DNA from: Rhodobacter capsulatus
GTDB taxonomy: Bacteria > Pseudomonadota > Alphaproteobacteria > Rhodobacterales > Rhodobacteraceae
Assembly: GCF_005144475.1 (NCBI RefSeq)
Contig: NZ_SWJZ01000008.1
Span: forward strand, 186,001-250,000
Direction: 5' to 3'
DNA: 64,000 nt
Positions 35,522 through 45,395 of this stretch are shown piece by piece. Below the pieces are notes generated by a model. That model did no database searches. It was not told the DNA's origin and was given only the letters and a program-made list of their open reading frames with translations. A program made the translations under genes and the position numbers. Positions within the stretch are counted from its first letter, which is position 1. Every line of letters starts with the position of its first letter.

Positions 35522-37608
35522 TGCCGAAGCTGACCCTTGCGGCGATCTTCCAGCCGACCATTCTGCTGGCCATCGCCCTGATGACCGTGATCGTGATGAT
35601 GATCCTGCCGGTTCCGGCCTGGGTTCTCGACACCGGCCTGGCGGTGTCCTTCGCGCTGGCCATCCTGATCTTCACCGTCACGCTGTTCATCGAACGTCCG
35701 CTGGATTTTTCGGCCTTTCCGACGATCCTTCTGGCCTCGCTGATGCTGCGGCTGTCGCTGAACGTCTCCTCGACCAAGCTGATCATCGGCAACGGCCATA
35801 CCGGCACCGCCGCCGCCGGTCACGTGATCGAGGGATTTGCCAATTTCATCATGGGCGGCTCGGTGATGATCGGGCTTGTCGTCTTCGGCGTGATCATGAT
35901 CGTGAACTTCATCGTGATCACCAAGGGCGCGGGCCGGATGGCCGAGGTGGGCGCCCGTTTTGCCCTCGATGCGATGCCCGGCAAGCAGCTGGCGATCGAC
36001 AGCGACATGAACGCCGGTGCGATCGACCATGCCGAGGCCCGGGCACGGCGCGAGAAGGAACAGGCGGAAACGACCTTCTTCGGCTCGCTTGACGGTGCGT
36101 CGAAATTCGTCAAGGGCGATGCCATCGCCGGTCTCTTGATCACGCTCTTGAACCTTGTCGTGGGTCTGGCGATCGGCACGATCGTGCATGACATGCCGCT
36201 GGATCGCGCCTTGGAAACCTATGCGATCCTCACCGTCGGCGATGGTCTGACCAGCCAGATCCCGGCCGTGATCATCTCGATCGGCTCGGCAATCCTGCTG
36301 TCGCGCGGCGGCACCAAGGGCTCGGCCGATTCCGCCGTGTTCGAGCAGCTGTCGCGCTATCCTTCGGCTCTGGCCACGGTGGCGGCGCTGATGGCGGGCT
36401 TCGCCATCTTCCCCGGCCTGCCCTTCGTCCCCTTCATGACGGGCGCGCTCATTCTGGGCGGCACCGCCTTCTTCGTAAGCCGGAAGGCGCAGAAACAGGC
36501 CGAGCTGGAGGCGATGAAGATCCCCGAAAGCGCCGAGCCGAAGAAACGCAAGTCGATCGGCGACGTGCTGGATGTCGATGATATTCACGTCGAATTCGCC
36601 CCGGATCTGGTGGCGATGGCGCTCGACCCCGCCACCGGGCTGGATGCGCGGATCACCAACATGCGCAACCATGTCGCCGCAAGCTATGGTCTGATCCTGC
36701 CGGAAATCCGCCTGACCGACGATGCGACGCTGGATTCGGGCTGCTATCGCATCCGCATTCAGGGGGTCGAACAGGCCAAGGACAGGCTCTTCCCCGACCG
36801 GGTTCTGGCGCTGATCACCGACAACCGCGATTTCCTGCCCGATGGCGACGACGTGCGCGAACCGGTCTATGGCGCCCCCGCGCGCTGGCTGCCGCCCGGA
36901 AAACAGGAAGATGCCGCGCTGGCCGGGTCCACCGTGGTCGGCCCGACCGAGGTTCTGGCAACCCATCTGCTGGAAGTGATCCGCCGCAACTTCGGCCGCC
37001 TGATGACGCTGCGGGCGCTGCGCCGCCTGCTCGAGGAGATGTGCAACCTCTCCGATCCCGCCCGCGCCGATTCGAACCGCCGACTGCTGGACGAGCTGAT
37101 CCCCGACAAGGTTCCGGTGGATCTGCTGCTGGCCGTGCTGCGTCTGCTGCTGGAAGAACGCGTCTCGATCCGCAACCTGCTGGTGATCGTGGAATCGATC
37201 GCGGAAGTGCGCGGCATGCAGTCGCCCGAGGCGATCTGCGAACATGTCCGCCAGCGGCTCGGTTTCCAGCTCGTGGCGGAATACCGCCGCGACGATGGCA
37301 CGCTGCCGCTGCTGCAACTGGCCCCGGAATGGGAAGAGACGTTCTCGGCCTTCCAGGTTGCAGGCGACCGCGGTCAGACCGATGTCGCGCTGCCGCCCGA
37401 CAAGTTCAACCGTCTGGCGAACAATGTCGCGGAACGGATCGCACGGGCGGGCGAATCGGGGATTTTCCCGGCCATCGTCACCTCCACCCGGCGGCGGCGG
37501 TTCCTCAAGACGGTTCTGGGCGCCAAGGGCATCCTGGCCCCCGTGCTCAGCTTCGAGGAAATCGGCCTTGATGCCCGGCCCTCGATGGTTGGCGTGGTGC
37601 AGGCATGA
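35521..37608 (+). CDS. flhA: FlhA, flagellar type III export gate protein
   Basis: A 695-aa integral membrane protein. Around eight membrane helices fill the first 330 residues, with the conserved FHIPEP-family signature in the LSSTKLIIGNGHTGTAAAGH to GFANFIMGG region. The cytoplasmic C-terminal domain (about 355-695) docks chaperone-substrate complexes and sets export order. The start overlaps the muramidase stop by one base, and the stop overlaps fliR (ATGA). Length is normal. Confidence 0.97.
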   Translation: MPKLTLAAIFQPTILLAIALMTVIVMMILPVPAWVLDTGLAVSFALAILIFTVTLFIERPLDFSAFPTILLASLMLRLSLNVSSTKLIIGNGHTGTAAAGHVIEGFANFIMGGSVMIGLVVFGVIMIVNFIVITKGAGRMAEVGARFALDAMPGKQLAIDSDMNAGAIDHAEARARREKEQAETTFFGSLDGASKFVKGDAIAGLLITLLNLVVGLAIGTIVHDMPLDRALETYAILTVGDGLTSQIPAVIISIGSAILLSRGGTKGSADSAVFEQLSRYPSALATVAALMAGFAIFPGLPFVPFMTGALILGGTAFFVSRKAQKQAELEAMKIPESAEPKKRKSIGDVLDVDDIHVEFAPDLVAMALDPATGLDARITNMRNHVAASYGLILPEIRLTDDATLDSGCYRIRIQGVEQAKDRLFPDRVLALITDNRDFLPDGDDVREPVYGAPARWLPPGKQEDAALAGSTVVGPTEVLATHLLEVIRRNFGRLMTLRALRRLLEEMCNLSDPARADSNRRLLDELIPDKVPVDLLLAVLRLLLEERVSIRNLLVIVESIAEVRGMQSPEAICEHVRQRLGFQLVAEYRRDDGTLPLLQLAPEWEETFSAFQVAGDRGQTDVALPPDKFNRLANNVAERIARAGESGIFPAIVTSTRRRRFLKTVLGAKGILAPVLSFEEIGLDARPSMVGVVQA

Positions 37609-38381
37609 TCGAGGATCTTGCCACCCTGATGCAATCGACCCGGGATCTGCTCTGGGTCGGTTTCATCGTCTTCCTGCGCGTCGGCGGCACGATGGCGGTA
37701 ATGCCCGCTTTCGGCGAAATGATGGTGCCGACCCGGGTGAAACTGGGCCTCACCTTCGCCTTTACCCTGATCGTGATGCCGGGCGCCCTGCCCTTCGTGA
37801 AGGCGCCCGACACCAGCCTGCCCGTGGCGGTCTGGATGTTCGCGGAAATCGTCATCGGGCTGTTCATCGGCCTGATGCTCCGGCTTTTCGTTCTGTGCTT
37901 GCAGATTGCGGGCACGATCGCGGCACAATCCACCTCGCTGTCGCAGCTCTTTGGCGGCACGACGGGCGAACCCCAGCCCGCGGTGGGTGAATTGCTCGTT
38001 CTGGCCGGTCTGGCGATTTCGGTGCATCTGGGTCTGCATGTGAAGGTGACCGAGATCTTCCTCGGCTCCTATCAGGCGCTGCCGCCCGGGGCCTTTCCCG
38101 ATGCCGATCTGTTCCGGCAATGGGGCCTTGGCGGCATTTCGCGCGCCTTTGCGCTCGGCTTTTCGATTGCCGCGCCCTTCGTGATCGCCGGTCTGATTTA
38201 CAACGTCGCGCTGGGTGCGATCAACCGCGCGATGCCGCAGCTGATGGTGTCGATGATCGGCGCCCCGGCGCAGACGCTTGGCGGCCTCGCGCTGCTGATG
38301 ATCGCGCTTCCGACCGGTCTTGTGGTCTGGAGTGATGCCTTCGACGCCTTTCTGGCCAACCCCTTCGAGGTGCTTCGATGA
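37605..38381 (+). CDS. fliR: FliR, flagellar export gate membrane protein
   Basis: A 258-aa inner-membrane component of the FliPQR export gate with about six hydrophobic segments. Examples are VGFIVFLRVGGTMAVMPAFG near the start and IALPTGLVVW near the end. Standard family features include the PAFGE loop. It overlaps flhA and flhB by 4 nt each (ATGA), so the three are translated from one message. FliP and FliQ are not in this window. Confidence 0.95.
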   Translation: MIEDLATLMQSTRDLLWVGFIVFLRVGGTMAVMPAFGEMMVPTRVKLGLTFAFTLIVMPGALPFVKAPDTSLPVAVWMFAEIVIGLFIGLMLRLFVLCLQIAGTIAAQSTSLSQLFGGTTGEPQPAVGELLVLAGLAISVHLGLHVKVTEIFLGSYQALPPGAFPDADLFRQWGLGGISRAFALGFSIAAPFVIAGLIYNVALGAINRAMPQLMVSMIGAPAQTLGGLALLMIALPTGLVVWSDAFDAFLANPFEVLR

Positions 38382-39466
38382 GCGAGGAAGACGACAGCTC
38401 AAAGGAATTCGACCCAACTCCGCAGAAAATCGAGCAGGCCCGAAAACAGGGCGATCTGGTCAAATCCGCCGAAGTGACCGTCGCCGCGGTCTATGCGGCT
38501 TTCGTGATCACCGCCCTCGCCTTCGGAAAAAGCTCGCTCGAAAGCTTTGGCAGCTGGGCGAGCGTGCTGATCGATCAAGCCGAGTCGATTTCGGTGCAGC
38601 TTCTGGGCGGCGGCACCGTGGTTGCCGGCAGCATTCTGGGCCGCGTCGCCTTGTCGATTGCGCCCTGGGTGCTGTTGCCGGGGGTGCTGGTTCTGGGGGC
38701 ACTCATGGCGCAACGCGCCATCGTCTTCGCCCCGGAAAAGCTGATGCCGAAGTTCAACCGCATCGATCCGATCGCGAATTTCAAACAGAAATTCGGACGA
38801 ACCGGTCTGTTCGAATTCGCGAAAAGCTTCGTGAAGCTGGTGGTGATCTCGATCATCCTGGGCAACTTCATCCTGCGGGAACTGCCGGGCATCTTGCTCA
38901 GCCAGCAATTCGAGGCGCCGGTGGTCGCGGTCCGCTTTCCTGAATTGATCGTCGAATTCCTGTTGCTGATGCTACTTCTTGCGGGTGTGATCGCCGCAAT
39001 CGACTATCTGTGGCAAAGGTTCGAATTCCTGCGGCGCAACAAGATGACGCGCAAGGAACTCACCGACGAGATGAAGCAGTCGGAAGGCGATCCCCATATC
39101 AAGGCGCAACGGCGCCAGAAAGCGATCGAAATCGCGACGAAGCAGATGATTTCCGATGTCGCCAAGGCCGATGTGGTGATCGTGAACCCGACCCACTATG
39201 CGGTCGCGCTGAAATGGGAACGCGGCGCGAAACGCGCGCCCGTCTGTGTGGCGAAGGGTGTCGATGAAGTCGCCGCGCGCATTCGCGAGGTTGCGGCCGA
39301 AGCCGGGGTTCCGATCCATTCCGATCCGCCGACGGCCCGGGCACTTTATGCGGCGGTCGACATCGGTCAGGAAATTCATCCGGATCACTATCGCCCCGTC
39401 GCGGCTGCGATTCGCTTCGCAGAAAAAATGCGCCGTCGGTCCCGGGAACGGGGGGCACGGACATGA
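38378..39466 (+). CDS. flhB: FlhB, flagellar export substrate-specificity switch
   Basis: A 362-aa export gate protein with four transmembrane helices (about 35-215), a cytoplasmic linker and the self-cleaving domain carrying NPTH at residues 270-273. Cleavage between Asn and Pro switches export from rod/hook to filament subunits. The N-terminus EEDDSSKEFDPTPQKIEQAR is family-typical. It overlaps fliR upstream and a 123-aa coiled-coil ORF downstream by 4 nt. Confidence 0.96.
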   Translation: MSEEDDSSKEFDPTPQKIEQARKQGDLVKSAEVTVAAVYAAFVITALAFGKSSLESFGSWASVLIDQAESISVQLLGGGTVVAGSILGRVALSIAPWVLLPGVLVLGALMAQRAIVFAPEKLMPKFNRIDPIANFKQKFGRTGLFEFAKSFVKLVVISIILGNFILRELPGILLSQQFEAPVVAVRFPELIVEFLLLMLLLAGVIAAIDYLWQRFEFLRRNKMTRKELTDEMKQSEGDPHIKAQRRQKAIEIATKQMISDVAKADVVIVNPTHYAVALKWERGAKRAPVCVAKGVDEVAARIREVAAEAGVPIHSDPPTARALYAAVDIGQEIHPDHYRPVAAAIRFAEKMRRRSRERGART

Positions 39467-39834
39467 AACGGAAGGATCTCGAGTCGCTGAACGATATCGC
39501 CTCGATGATTCGCGATCGCGAAATGGCGACACTGGCACGGCTGAACCAGCATCGGTTGCGCCTGGAGACGGAACGGACGTCGATAACGCAAGACATGCAT
39601 GCGGCCAGGCGCGAGGGTGCCGACAATCTGATGTTGGCGCAGGCCGCCGAAACCTACGCCAAATGGGGTCAGATGCGGCAGGCACAGATCGAAGACAACC
39701 TTGCGCAACTGCAGCCCTTGATCGAAGCGCAACGGCAGCGCACGGCGGCGGCGACGGGTCGGCATCGAAATCTGGGGGAAATTGGCAAGAAAATGCTGGC
39801 AGAGCAGCTGATCGCCAAGGAAAAACGGCTCTGA
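39463..39834 (+). CDS. Coiled-coil protein, last gene of the flagellar operon
   Basis: A 123-aa charged protein, almost entirely predicted helical, with Arg/Gln/Glu-rich heptad-like patterning (for example ARLNQHRLRLETERTSITQD near residue 25 and KWGQMRQAQIEDNLAQLQ near 66). It has no signal or membrane segment. It overlaps flhB by ATGA, so it is translated with the export gate. Size, composition and position suggest a FliJ-like or export-chaperone role, but I do not recognise it by sequence. Confidence 0.65.
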   Translation: MKRKDLESLNDIASMIRDREMATLARLNQHRLRLETERTSITQDMHAARREGADNLMLAQAAETYAKWGQMRQAQIEDNLAQLQPLIEAQRQRTAAATGRHRNLGEIGKKMLAEQLIAKEKRL

Positions 39835-39835
39835 C

Positions 39836-39849
39836 CCCGCCCGGGCGGG
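39836..39849. terminator. GC palindrome between convergent flagellar and par operons
   Basis: CCCGCCCGGGCGGG is a perfect 14-nt palindrome just after the last flagellar ORF and 27 bp before the parB stop. There is no T-tract, so a terminator role is uncertain. Confidence 0.25.
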
Positions 39850-39876
39850 CCAGGTCAGAGCCTGCTGCAACCACAT

Positions 39877-40779
39877 TTATCTGAGCTGGCTGAGCGCCTG
39901 GCAGAGCTGATCGAGATCATCAAGCGTCCGGTAGCGGATCGACAGCCGCCCACCCTCGGCGCCATCGTGATCGATGCTGACGCTCATCCCGATCGTCGCG
40001 GAAAGATCCGCTTCCAGCGCCCGGGTGTCGGCATCTTTCTCTCGCGGCGGTCTTGACGCGGGCTTCGAGGCGGCGCCTGACATTCCGGGTGTCTCGTCTT
40101 TCGCCAGCCGCTCGACATCTCGCACCGACAGGCCCTTGGCGATCGTCTCCTTGGCCAGCCGAACCGGATCGGGCGCCGTCACCAAAGCACGCGCATGCCC
40201 GGCGGTCAGCTTGCCGTCGCGCAGGAAATCCTGGACCTCGTCGGGAAGATTGAGCAAACGCAACAAGTTGGCAATATGGCTGCGACTTTTGGAAAGCGCC
40301 TCGGCAAGCTTTTCCTGAGTATGGCCGAAGCGATCCATCAGCTGCCGATAGCCCATCGCTTCTTCCAGCGGATTCAGATCGGCGCGCTGGATATTCTCGA
40401 TGATCGCGACTTCCAGCACTTCGGTATCGGTGAAATCGCGCAGGATGACCGGCAGTTCATGCAACTTTGCCAGCTGCGCCGCACGCCATCGGCGTTCCCC
40501 GGCAACGATTTCGAAGCTGTCTTCCCCCTTCGGGTGCTTGCGCACGATCAAAGGCTGAATGATGCCCTTTTCGGCAATCGACGCGCGCAATTCTTCCAGA
40601 GCCTCGGGCGCAAAAGTGCGCCGGGGCTGATCCGGGTTCGGAACGATCTTTTCGATCGGAACAAGCATATCCCTGCGCCGCGGCGCAACCTCGGCTTCGG
40701 CAGTGGGGATCTGAACATCCGCCATCAGCGCCGACAAGCCCCGGCCCAGGCCCCGACGCTCGGGTTTTCTCTCGTTCAT
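39877..40779 (-). CDS. parB: ParB, centromere-binding chromosome partition protein
   Basis: A 300-aa chromosomal ParB with N-terminal [12 protein letters not shown], the CTP-binding motifs including GERRWRAAQ near residue 95, and a central helix-turn-helix (about 150-175, [20 protein letters not shown]). The C-terminal part is a dimerisation domain ([14 protein letters not shown]). It binds parS (two perfect sites nearby), loads SMC and guides origin segregation with ParA. The ATG overlaps the parA stop (ATGA). Confidence 0.97.
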   Translation of the reverse strand: MNERKPERRGLGRGLSALMADVQIPTAEAEVAPRRRDMLVPIEKIVPNPDQPRRTFAPEALEELRASIAEKGIIQPLIVRKHPKGEDSFEIVAGERRWRAAQLAKLHELPVILRDFTDTEVLEVAIIENIQRADLNPLEEAMGYRQLMDRFGHTQEKLAEALSKSRSHIANLLRLLNLPDEVQDFLRDGKLTAGHARALVTAPDPVRLAKETIAKGLSVRDVERLAKDETPGMSGAASKPASRPPREKDADTRALEADLSATIGMSVSIDHDGAEGGRLSIRYRTLDDLDQLCQALSQLR

Positions 40780-41597
40780 GCCCTGGCCTTTCGTTCTTGT
40801 GTCGCATGGAGGTCAAGCAGTTCTGCCGCGAGGGATCGATACGCTTCCGCGCCCTTCGACCCTGCGTCATAGCTCAAGACAGGCAAGGCATACGACGGCG
40901 CTTCGGAGATTCGGACGTTGCGCGGAATCATCGTCCGGAACACAAGCTCACCCAGAGTCGCGCGCGCATCGGCTTCCACCTGCTGCGACAGGTTATTGCG
41001 CACATCATACATGGTCAGCACCACGCCCTCGATCCGCAGATCGCGATTCGCGGTCTGGCGCACTTCCCGGATTGTCAGCATCAGTTGCGACAACCCCTCA
41101 AGCGCGAAGAACTCTGCCTGCAGCGGCACCAAAACCGATTGCGCCGCAACCATCGCGTTGACGGTCAGCAGATTGAGCGAGGGCGGGCAATCGATCAGGA
41201 CATAATCGAGCCGAAACTGGTCGATATCGGTTTGACGCAGCGCATCATGCAGAAGAAAGGTGCGCTTTTCGGACGAAACAAGCTCCATATCCGCAGAGGA
41301 CAGGTCCGTCGTCGCGGGCGAGATCAACAGCCCGTCAAAGTCGGTTTTCTGCACGACCTCTGACAGCGGCGCCTCTCCGAACAGCAGGTCATAGGTGCTG
41401 AACTTGCGATCTGCCGCCTCGACACCAAGGCCCGTCGACGCGTTCCCTTGCGGATCAAGATCAACCAACAGCACCCGGCACCCGCGCTCGGCCATCGCAG
41501 CAGCGAGGTTGATCGCAGTGGTCGTTTTGCCAACGCCCCCCTTCTGGTTCGCGATGGCAATGATTCTTGGTTGTGTCGGTCGAATGGGATCAGGCAC
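40776..41597 (-). CDS. parA: ParA, chromosome partition ATPase
   Basis: A 273-aa deviant-Walker ATPase ([12 protein letters not shown] at residues 19-30, [16 protein letters not shown], and [16 protein letters not shown]) that drives ParB-bound origins apart. The start is GTG 41597 with AAGGGG 8 nt upstream, overlapping the rsmG end by 8 nt. It ends in an ATGA overlap with parB. The rsmG-parA-parB order is typical of origin-proximal operons. Confidence 0.97.
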   Translation of the reverse strand: MPDPIRPTQPRIIAIANQKGGVGKTTTAINLAAAMAERGCRVLLVDLDPQGNASTGLGVEAADRKFSTYDLLFGEAPLSEVVQKTDFDGLLISPATTDLSSADMELVSSEKRTFLLHDALRQTDIDQFRLDYVLIDCPPSLNLLTVNAMVAAQSVLVPLQAEFFALEGLSQLMLTIREVRQTANRDLRIEGVVLTMYDVRNNLSQQVEADARATLGELVFRTMIPRNVRISEAPSYALPVLSYDAGSKGAEAYRSLAAELLDLHATQERKARA

Positions 41598-42213
41598 GGT
41601 GCAACCCCTTGATTTTCAGAACGACGGACTCCGGATCCGTGGCACTGGGTTTCGGTTCGAAGTCAAAGGACCATTTCTGCTGCGCCTGCGCAACCTCTTC
41701 GCGCCAGCGATTTCCTTTCGGAAAAAGAGCGATGCCCGCGGGTGACAGATGACGCTCCGCATAGCTCAGCAACATTTCAAGCGGTGCCAAGGCTCGCGCC
41801 GACAAGACATCCGCTGCGAGCGGGTCAAGGGACTCGATGCGGCGGTCCGCTACTTCCGCGAAAAGACCCAGATCTCGGACGGAATTGAGAAGAAAAGCGG
41901 CTTTGCGTTTGTCGCTTTCGACGAGAGTCAGCCGCATATCGGGAAATCGCTCTTTTGCCAGAACGCCGACCACGAGGCCTGGAAATCCCCCGCCACTTCC
42001 CAGATCAGCCCAGTGCTGCGGAGCTTGCGCGACAGATTGAAGGATCTGGGCAGAATCCAGAAAATGACGTGTCCAGATTTCCGCAAGCGTCCGCGGAGAA
42101 ACCAGATTGATGGCCGGGTTCCACTTTTTCAGCAACGCTTCCAGGCGCTCGAGGCGCTCAATTGTTTCACGTGAAACATCAACCAGATCTGCGAAAGCTT
42201 CGGGGCCTGTCAT
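41590..42213 (-). CDS. rsmG: RsmG, 16S rRNA G527 N7-methyltransferase
   Basis: A 207-aa SAM-dependent methyltransferase (formerly GidB). The SAM motif [12 protein letters not shown] lies near residue 70 and [19 protein letters not shown] near 40-58. It starts at ATG 42213, overlapping the mnmG stop by 4 nt. Codons for DVSRETI (about residues 12-18) encode a perfect parS site at 42163-42178, so DNA-binding and protein-coding constraints coincide here. Confidence 0.96.
   Translation of the reverse strand: MTGPEAFADLVDVSRETIERLERLEALLKKWNPAINLVSPRTLAEIWTRHFLDSAQILQSVAQAPQHWADLGSGGGFPGLVVGVLAKERFPDMRLTLVESDKRKAAFLLNSVRDLGLFAEVADRRIESLDPLAADVLSARALAPLEMLLSYAERHLSPAGIALFPKGNRWREEVAQAQQKWSFDFEPKPSATDPESVVLKIKGLHRA
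42163..42178. other. parS centromere site 1 (inside rsmG)
   Basis: TGTTTCACGTGAAACA, a perfect 16-bp parS consensus palindrome bound by ParB, 1.4 kb from parB and about 5.2 kb from the predicted oriC. Confidence 0.95.
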
Positions 42214-44081
42214 TTCCGCTCGGCCCTTTTGTCCTGCCGAAGTCGCGCAAGAATCAAGGACAACGCTGCGGGGGTCGCGCCGTCGACCTGACTCGCTTGA
42301 TGCAATGTTCGGGGCGAAGCAGACCTGAACTTCGTTTTCAGCTCATTCGACAGCCCGGACAACGCGTTATAATCGAAATCAGCGGGAATCTCCCAATTCT
42401 CGTCCCGGCGCATGGCCTCAACATCTCGCTGCTGCCGCAAGATGTAGTTTGCATAAAGCGCCTCGTTCGAGAGCTGCGTTGCGATATCGGCCGAGATCCC
42501 GTGCAGCTCGGGAAAATCTTTCCGAAGCGTTTCGAAGCTGATCTCCGGAAACGCGAGCAACTGATACGCCGACCGTTTCACCCCATCCTGATTGAGTGCA
42601 AGCCCAAGCGAAATCGCCTGCGTCGGCGTCAGAACGATATTGTCCAGAATGCCCTTTCCAGCCGCCATCTTTTCCATCTTTTCGGCAAAAGCGCGATGCC
42701 GTGTCTCTCCGACGCAGCCGATCTCGAATCCGCGCGGCGTGAGACGTTGGTCCGCATTGTCCGCGCGCAGGAAAAGTCGAAATTCGGCGCGAGAGGTGAA
42801 CATGCGATAAGGCTCACTGACGCCCCTGCTCACCAGATCGTCAATCATCACACCGATGTACGAATCGGTCCTGCTGAAAGTCACGGGATCGCGCTGCAAT
42901 GATTTGCTGGCCGCGTTCAGCCCCGCAACCATCCCCTGTGCCGCGGCTTCCTCGTAACCGGTCGTGCCATTGATCTGACCGGCAAGGAACAAGCCGTCCT
43001 GGTCGCGCAATTCAAGCGTCAGCTTCAGCGCCCTCGGGTCCACGTAATCATATTCGATCGCATATCCCGGCTGCAAGATCCGGGCGTTTTCCAGACCACG
43101 GATCGATCGGACATATCTTTCTTGCACATCCGCGGGCAAAGACGTCGAGATGCCATTCGGATAAACGGTATCGTCGTCCAACCCTTCCGGCTCAAGAAAG
43201 ACCTGATGCGAGGTTTTATCCGCGAACCGGACAACCTTGTCCTCGATGGACGGACAGTAACGCGGTCCGACCCCCTCGATATGCCCGCCATACATGGCTG
43301 ACCGCTGCAGGTTGTCGCGAATCACCTCATGCGTCGATTCGTTCGTATGAGTGATGCCGCAAGCGATCTGCCGCACGAAAGGGCCCGAACTGAGAAAACT
43401 CAGCATCACCGGATCTTCATCGCCAGGTTGCTTTTCCAGGCTATCCCAGTCGATGCTTCGGCCATCAAGACGCGGTGGTGTCCCGGTTTTCAGGCGACCG
43501 ACCGCGGGCGCGATCTCGCGCAGCCTTTGCGACAACGGAACCGAGGGGCGATCGCCCACCCGTCCCCCCGGAGACTGCTGATCACCGATATGGATCACGC
43601 CGTTCAGGAAGGTCCCCGTCGTCAACACGACGGCCGGCGCAAGGATCTCGGACCCGTCCATCAACCGCACCCCAGTTATGGCCGTTCCGGTCAGAAGCAG
43701 GTCGGTCACTTCGCCTTCAACCACATCCAAAAGCGGCTGCGTCGCGCAAAATTCGGCGATTGCCATACGATAGAGCTTGCGATCGGCCTGCGTTCGCGGT
43801 CCCTGCACCGCAGGCCCCTTGCGGCGGTTCAAAAGCCGAAACTGGATACCGGCACGATCGGCAGCCTTGCCCATCACACCATCCATCGCGTCGACTTCCC
43901 GCACCAGATGCCCCTTTCCCAAGCCGCCAATGGCCGGGTTGCAGGACATCACGCCAATCGCTGCGCGCCGCATCGTCACAAGCGCGGTTCGGGCCCCAAG
44001 CCGGGCCGAGGCATGGGCGGCCTCGGTTCCGGCGTGCCCCCCTCCGACAACGATGACGTCAAAATGTTTCACGTGAAACAC
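42210..44081 (-). CDS. mnmG: MnmG (GidA), tRNA wobble-uridine modification enzyme
   Basis: A 623-aa FAD protein that with MnmE installs carboxymethylaminomethyl at U34 of certain tRNAs. The FAD-binding [12 protein letters not shown] lies near the N-terminus, with [17 protein letters not shown]-type and [16 protein letters not shown] signatures later. The start is uncertain: GTG 44081 gives MFHVKHFDV but has its GAGGA directly adjacent, while GTG 44072 has GAGGAG 8 nt upstream and gives an N-terminus three residues shorter. A perfect parS overlaps both start choices. Confidence 0.95.
   Translation of the reverse strand: MFHVKHFDVIVVGGGHAGTEAAHASARLGARTALVTMRRAAIGVMSCNPAIGGLGKGHLVREVDAMDGVMGKAADRAGIQFRLLNRRKGPAVQGPRTQADRKLYRMAIAEFCATQPLLDVVEGEVTDLLLTGTAITGVRLMDGSEILAPAVVLTTGTFLNGVIHIGDQQSPGGRVGDRPSVPLSQRLREIAPAVGRLKTGTPPRLDGRSIDWDSLEKQPGDEDPVMLSFLSSGPFVRQIACGITHTNESTHEVIRDNLQRSAMYGGHIEGVGPRYCPSIEDKVVRFADKTSHQVFLEPEGLDDDTVYPNGISTSLPADVQERYVRSIRGLENARILQPGYAIEYDYVDPRALKLTLELRDQDGLFLAGQINGTTGYEEAAAQGMVAGLNAASKSLQRDPVTFSRTDSYIGVMIDDLVSRGVSEPYRMFTSRAEFRLFLRADNADQRLTPRGFEIGCVGETRHRAFAEKMEKMAAGKGILDNIVLTPTQAISLGLALNQDGVKRSAYQLLAFPEISFETLRKDFPELHGISADIATQLSNEALYANYILRQQRDVEAMRRDENWEIPADFDYNALSGLSNELKTKFRSASPRTLHQASQVDGATPAALSLILARLRQDKRAERK
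44065..44080. other. parS centromere site 2 (at the mnmG start)
   Basis: TGTTTCACGTGAAACA, identical to site 1, overlapping the first codons of mnmG, about 3.2 kb from the predicted oriC. Confidence 0.95.
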
Positions 44082-44084
44082 TCC

Positions 44085-45368
44085 TCACTTGCCGATGCAG
44101 AAACTGGAAAAGATCTCGTCAAGCAGGTTCTCGACATCGACCCGTCCCAGCAGAGATTCCAACGCCCGAACTCCGGTCCTGCAGTGCTCCGCCGCAAGAT
44201 CCAGACGTTCAAGCCCGTGATCCAACTCTCTCAAGGCGGCCCCCAACGCGGCAGAGGCACGCCCCAGGCAGTCGCGATGACGTTCCCGCGTCATCACCCC
44301 TGCCCCGGCAGCCCGTTCGGACAGCCGCTGCGTGATCGCGCCAACCAGCGCATCTATCCCCTCGCCAGTCTTTCCCGAGACACGAAGATGCCCAGTTCCG
44401 CCAAGATCGGCCTTCCCCTGCACGATCAGGTCATCCGCGACGGGTTCCAAAAGCGGAATATCACCATCATCCAGCAGGAAAACGCGCAAATCTGCCCGAT
44501 TTGCCCGCTCAACCGCCCGGGCAACGCCGATCGCTTCGACCTGGTCCTCGGTATCGCGCAAACCTGCCGTATCCAGCAAGGTCACCGCCAGACCAGAAAG
44601 ATCCATCCGAACCTCGATCACATCGCGCGTGGTCCCCGCCACTTCCGAGGTGATCGCCGCTTCTCGCCCCGCAAGCGCGTTCAAAAGCGTCGATTTCCCG
44701 GCATTGGGCCGTCCGACGATCGCAACTTCAAAGCCTTCCCGCACCCGCTCGGTCACCGAAATCCGACCGATTTCCGCCGCCAATTGCGCCGAAACCTCCG
44801 AGAGCAGCGCGAAAGCCTCCGGCGTCACATCCACGGGCAGATCTTCATCCGAGAAATCGATGCAGGCTTCCATCAGCGCCGCGGCGCGGATCAGCTTGCT
44901 GCGCCAGGTCTCGACCATCCGCCCGACAGAACCCGAAAGCACCGCCAAGGCCTGTTTCCGCTGCGCCTCGGTCTCGGCCTCGATCAGATCTGCCAGACCC
45001 TCGACCTGCGACAGATCCAGCCGACCGCTTTCCATCGCCCGCCGGGTGAATTCCCCCGGCTCGGCCAGACGCAGAAACCCCAGCGACGCAAGCGCTTTCA
45101 GAACCGCCGCAACCGTGGCAATGGCGCCATGCAGATGCAATTCCGCCGATTCTTCGCCGGTAAAGCTGCGCCCTACCTCGAAACACAGCACCAAAGCTTC
45201 GTCGAGCGCGTCTTCGCCGATCCGCAACAGCCGAACCGCGGCCTGCCGCGGCGCGGGCAAACGGCCGCACAGGGCCGAAACCGCCTCCCAGGACCGCGGT
45301 CCGGACAGGCGAATGACAGCAACGCCGGCCTTGCCGCGGCCGGATGCCTGCGCATAGATCGTGTCCAT
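44085..45368 (-). CDS. mnmE: MnmE (TrmE), tRNA modification GTPase
   Basis: A 427-aa partner of MnmG. It has an N-terminal tetrahydrofolate-binding domain, a helical domain and an inserted G domain with [12 protein letters not shown] near residue 222. [10 protein letters not shown] is the G3 region, and the chain ends in the essential C-terminal FCIGK motif, whose Cys is family-invariant. The last bases are followed after 3 nt by mnmG, so both are co-transcribed. The ATG at 45368 follows GAGAGGGATTTCG. Confidence 0.96.
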   Translation of the reverse strand: MDTIYAQASGRGKAGVAVIRLSGPRSWEAVSALCGRLPAPRQAAVRLLRIGEDALDEALVLCFEVGRSFTGEESAELHLHGAIATVAAVLKALASLGFLRLAEPGEFTRRAMESGRLDLSQVEGLADLIEAETEAQRKQALAVLSGSVGRMVETWRSKLIRAAALMEACIDFSDEDLPVDVTPEAFALLSEVSAQLAAEIGRISVTERVREGFEVAIVGRPNAGKSTLLNALAGREAAITSEVAGTTRDVIEVRMDLSGLAVTLLDTAGLRDTEDQVEAIGVARAVERANRADLRVFLLDDGDIPLLEPVADDLIVQGKADLGGTGHLRVSGKTGEGIDALVGAITQRLSERAAGAGVMTRERHRDCLGRASAALGAALRELDHGLERLDLAAEHCRTGVRALESLLGRVDVENLLDEIFSSFCIGK

Positions 45369-45395
45369 CGAAATCCCTCTCGGGGCAACGATACC

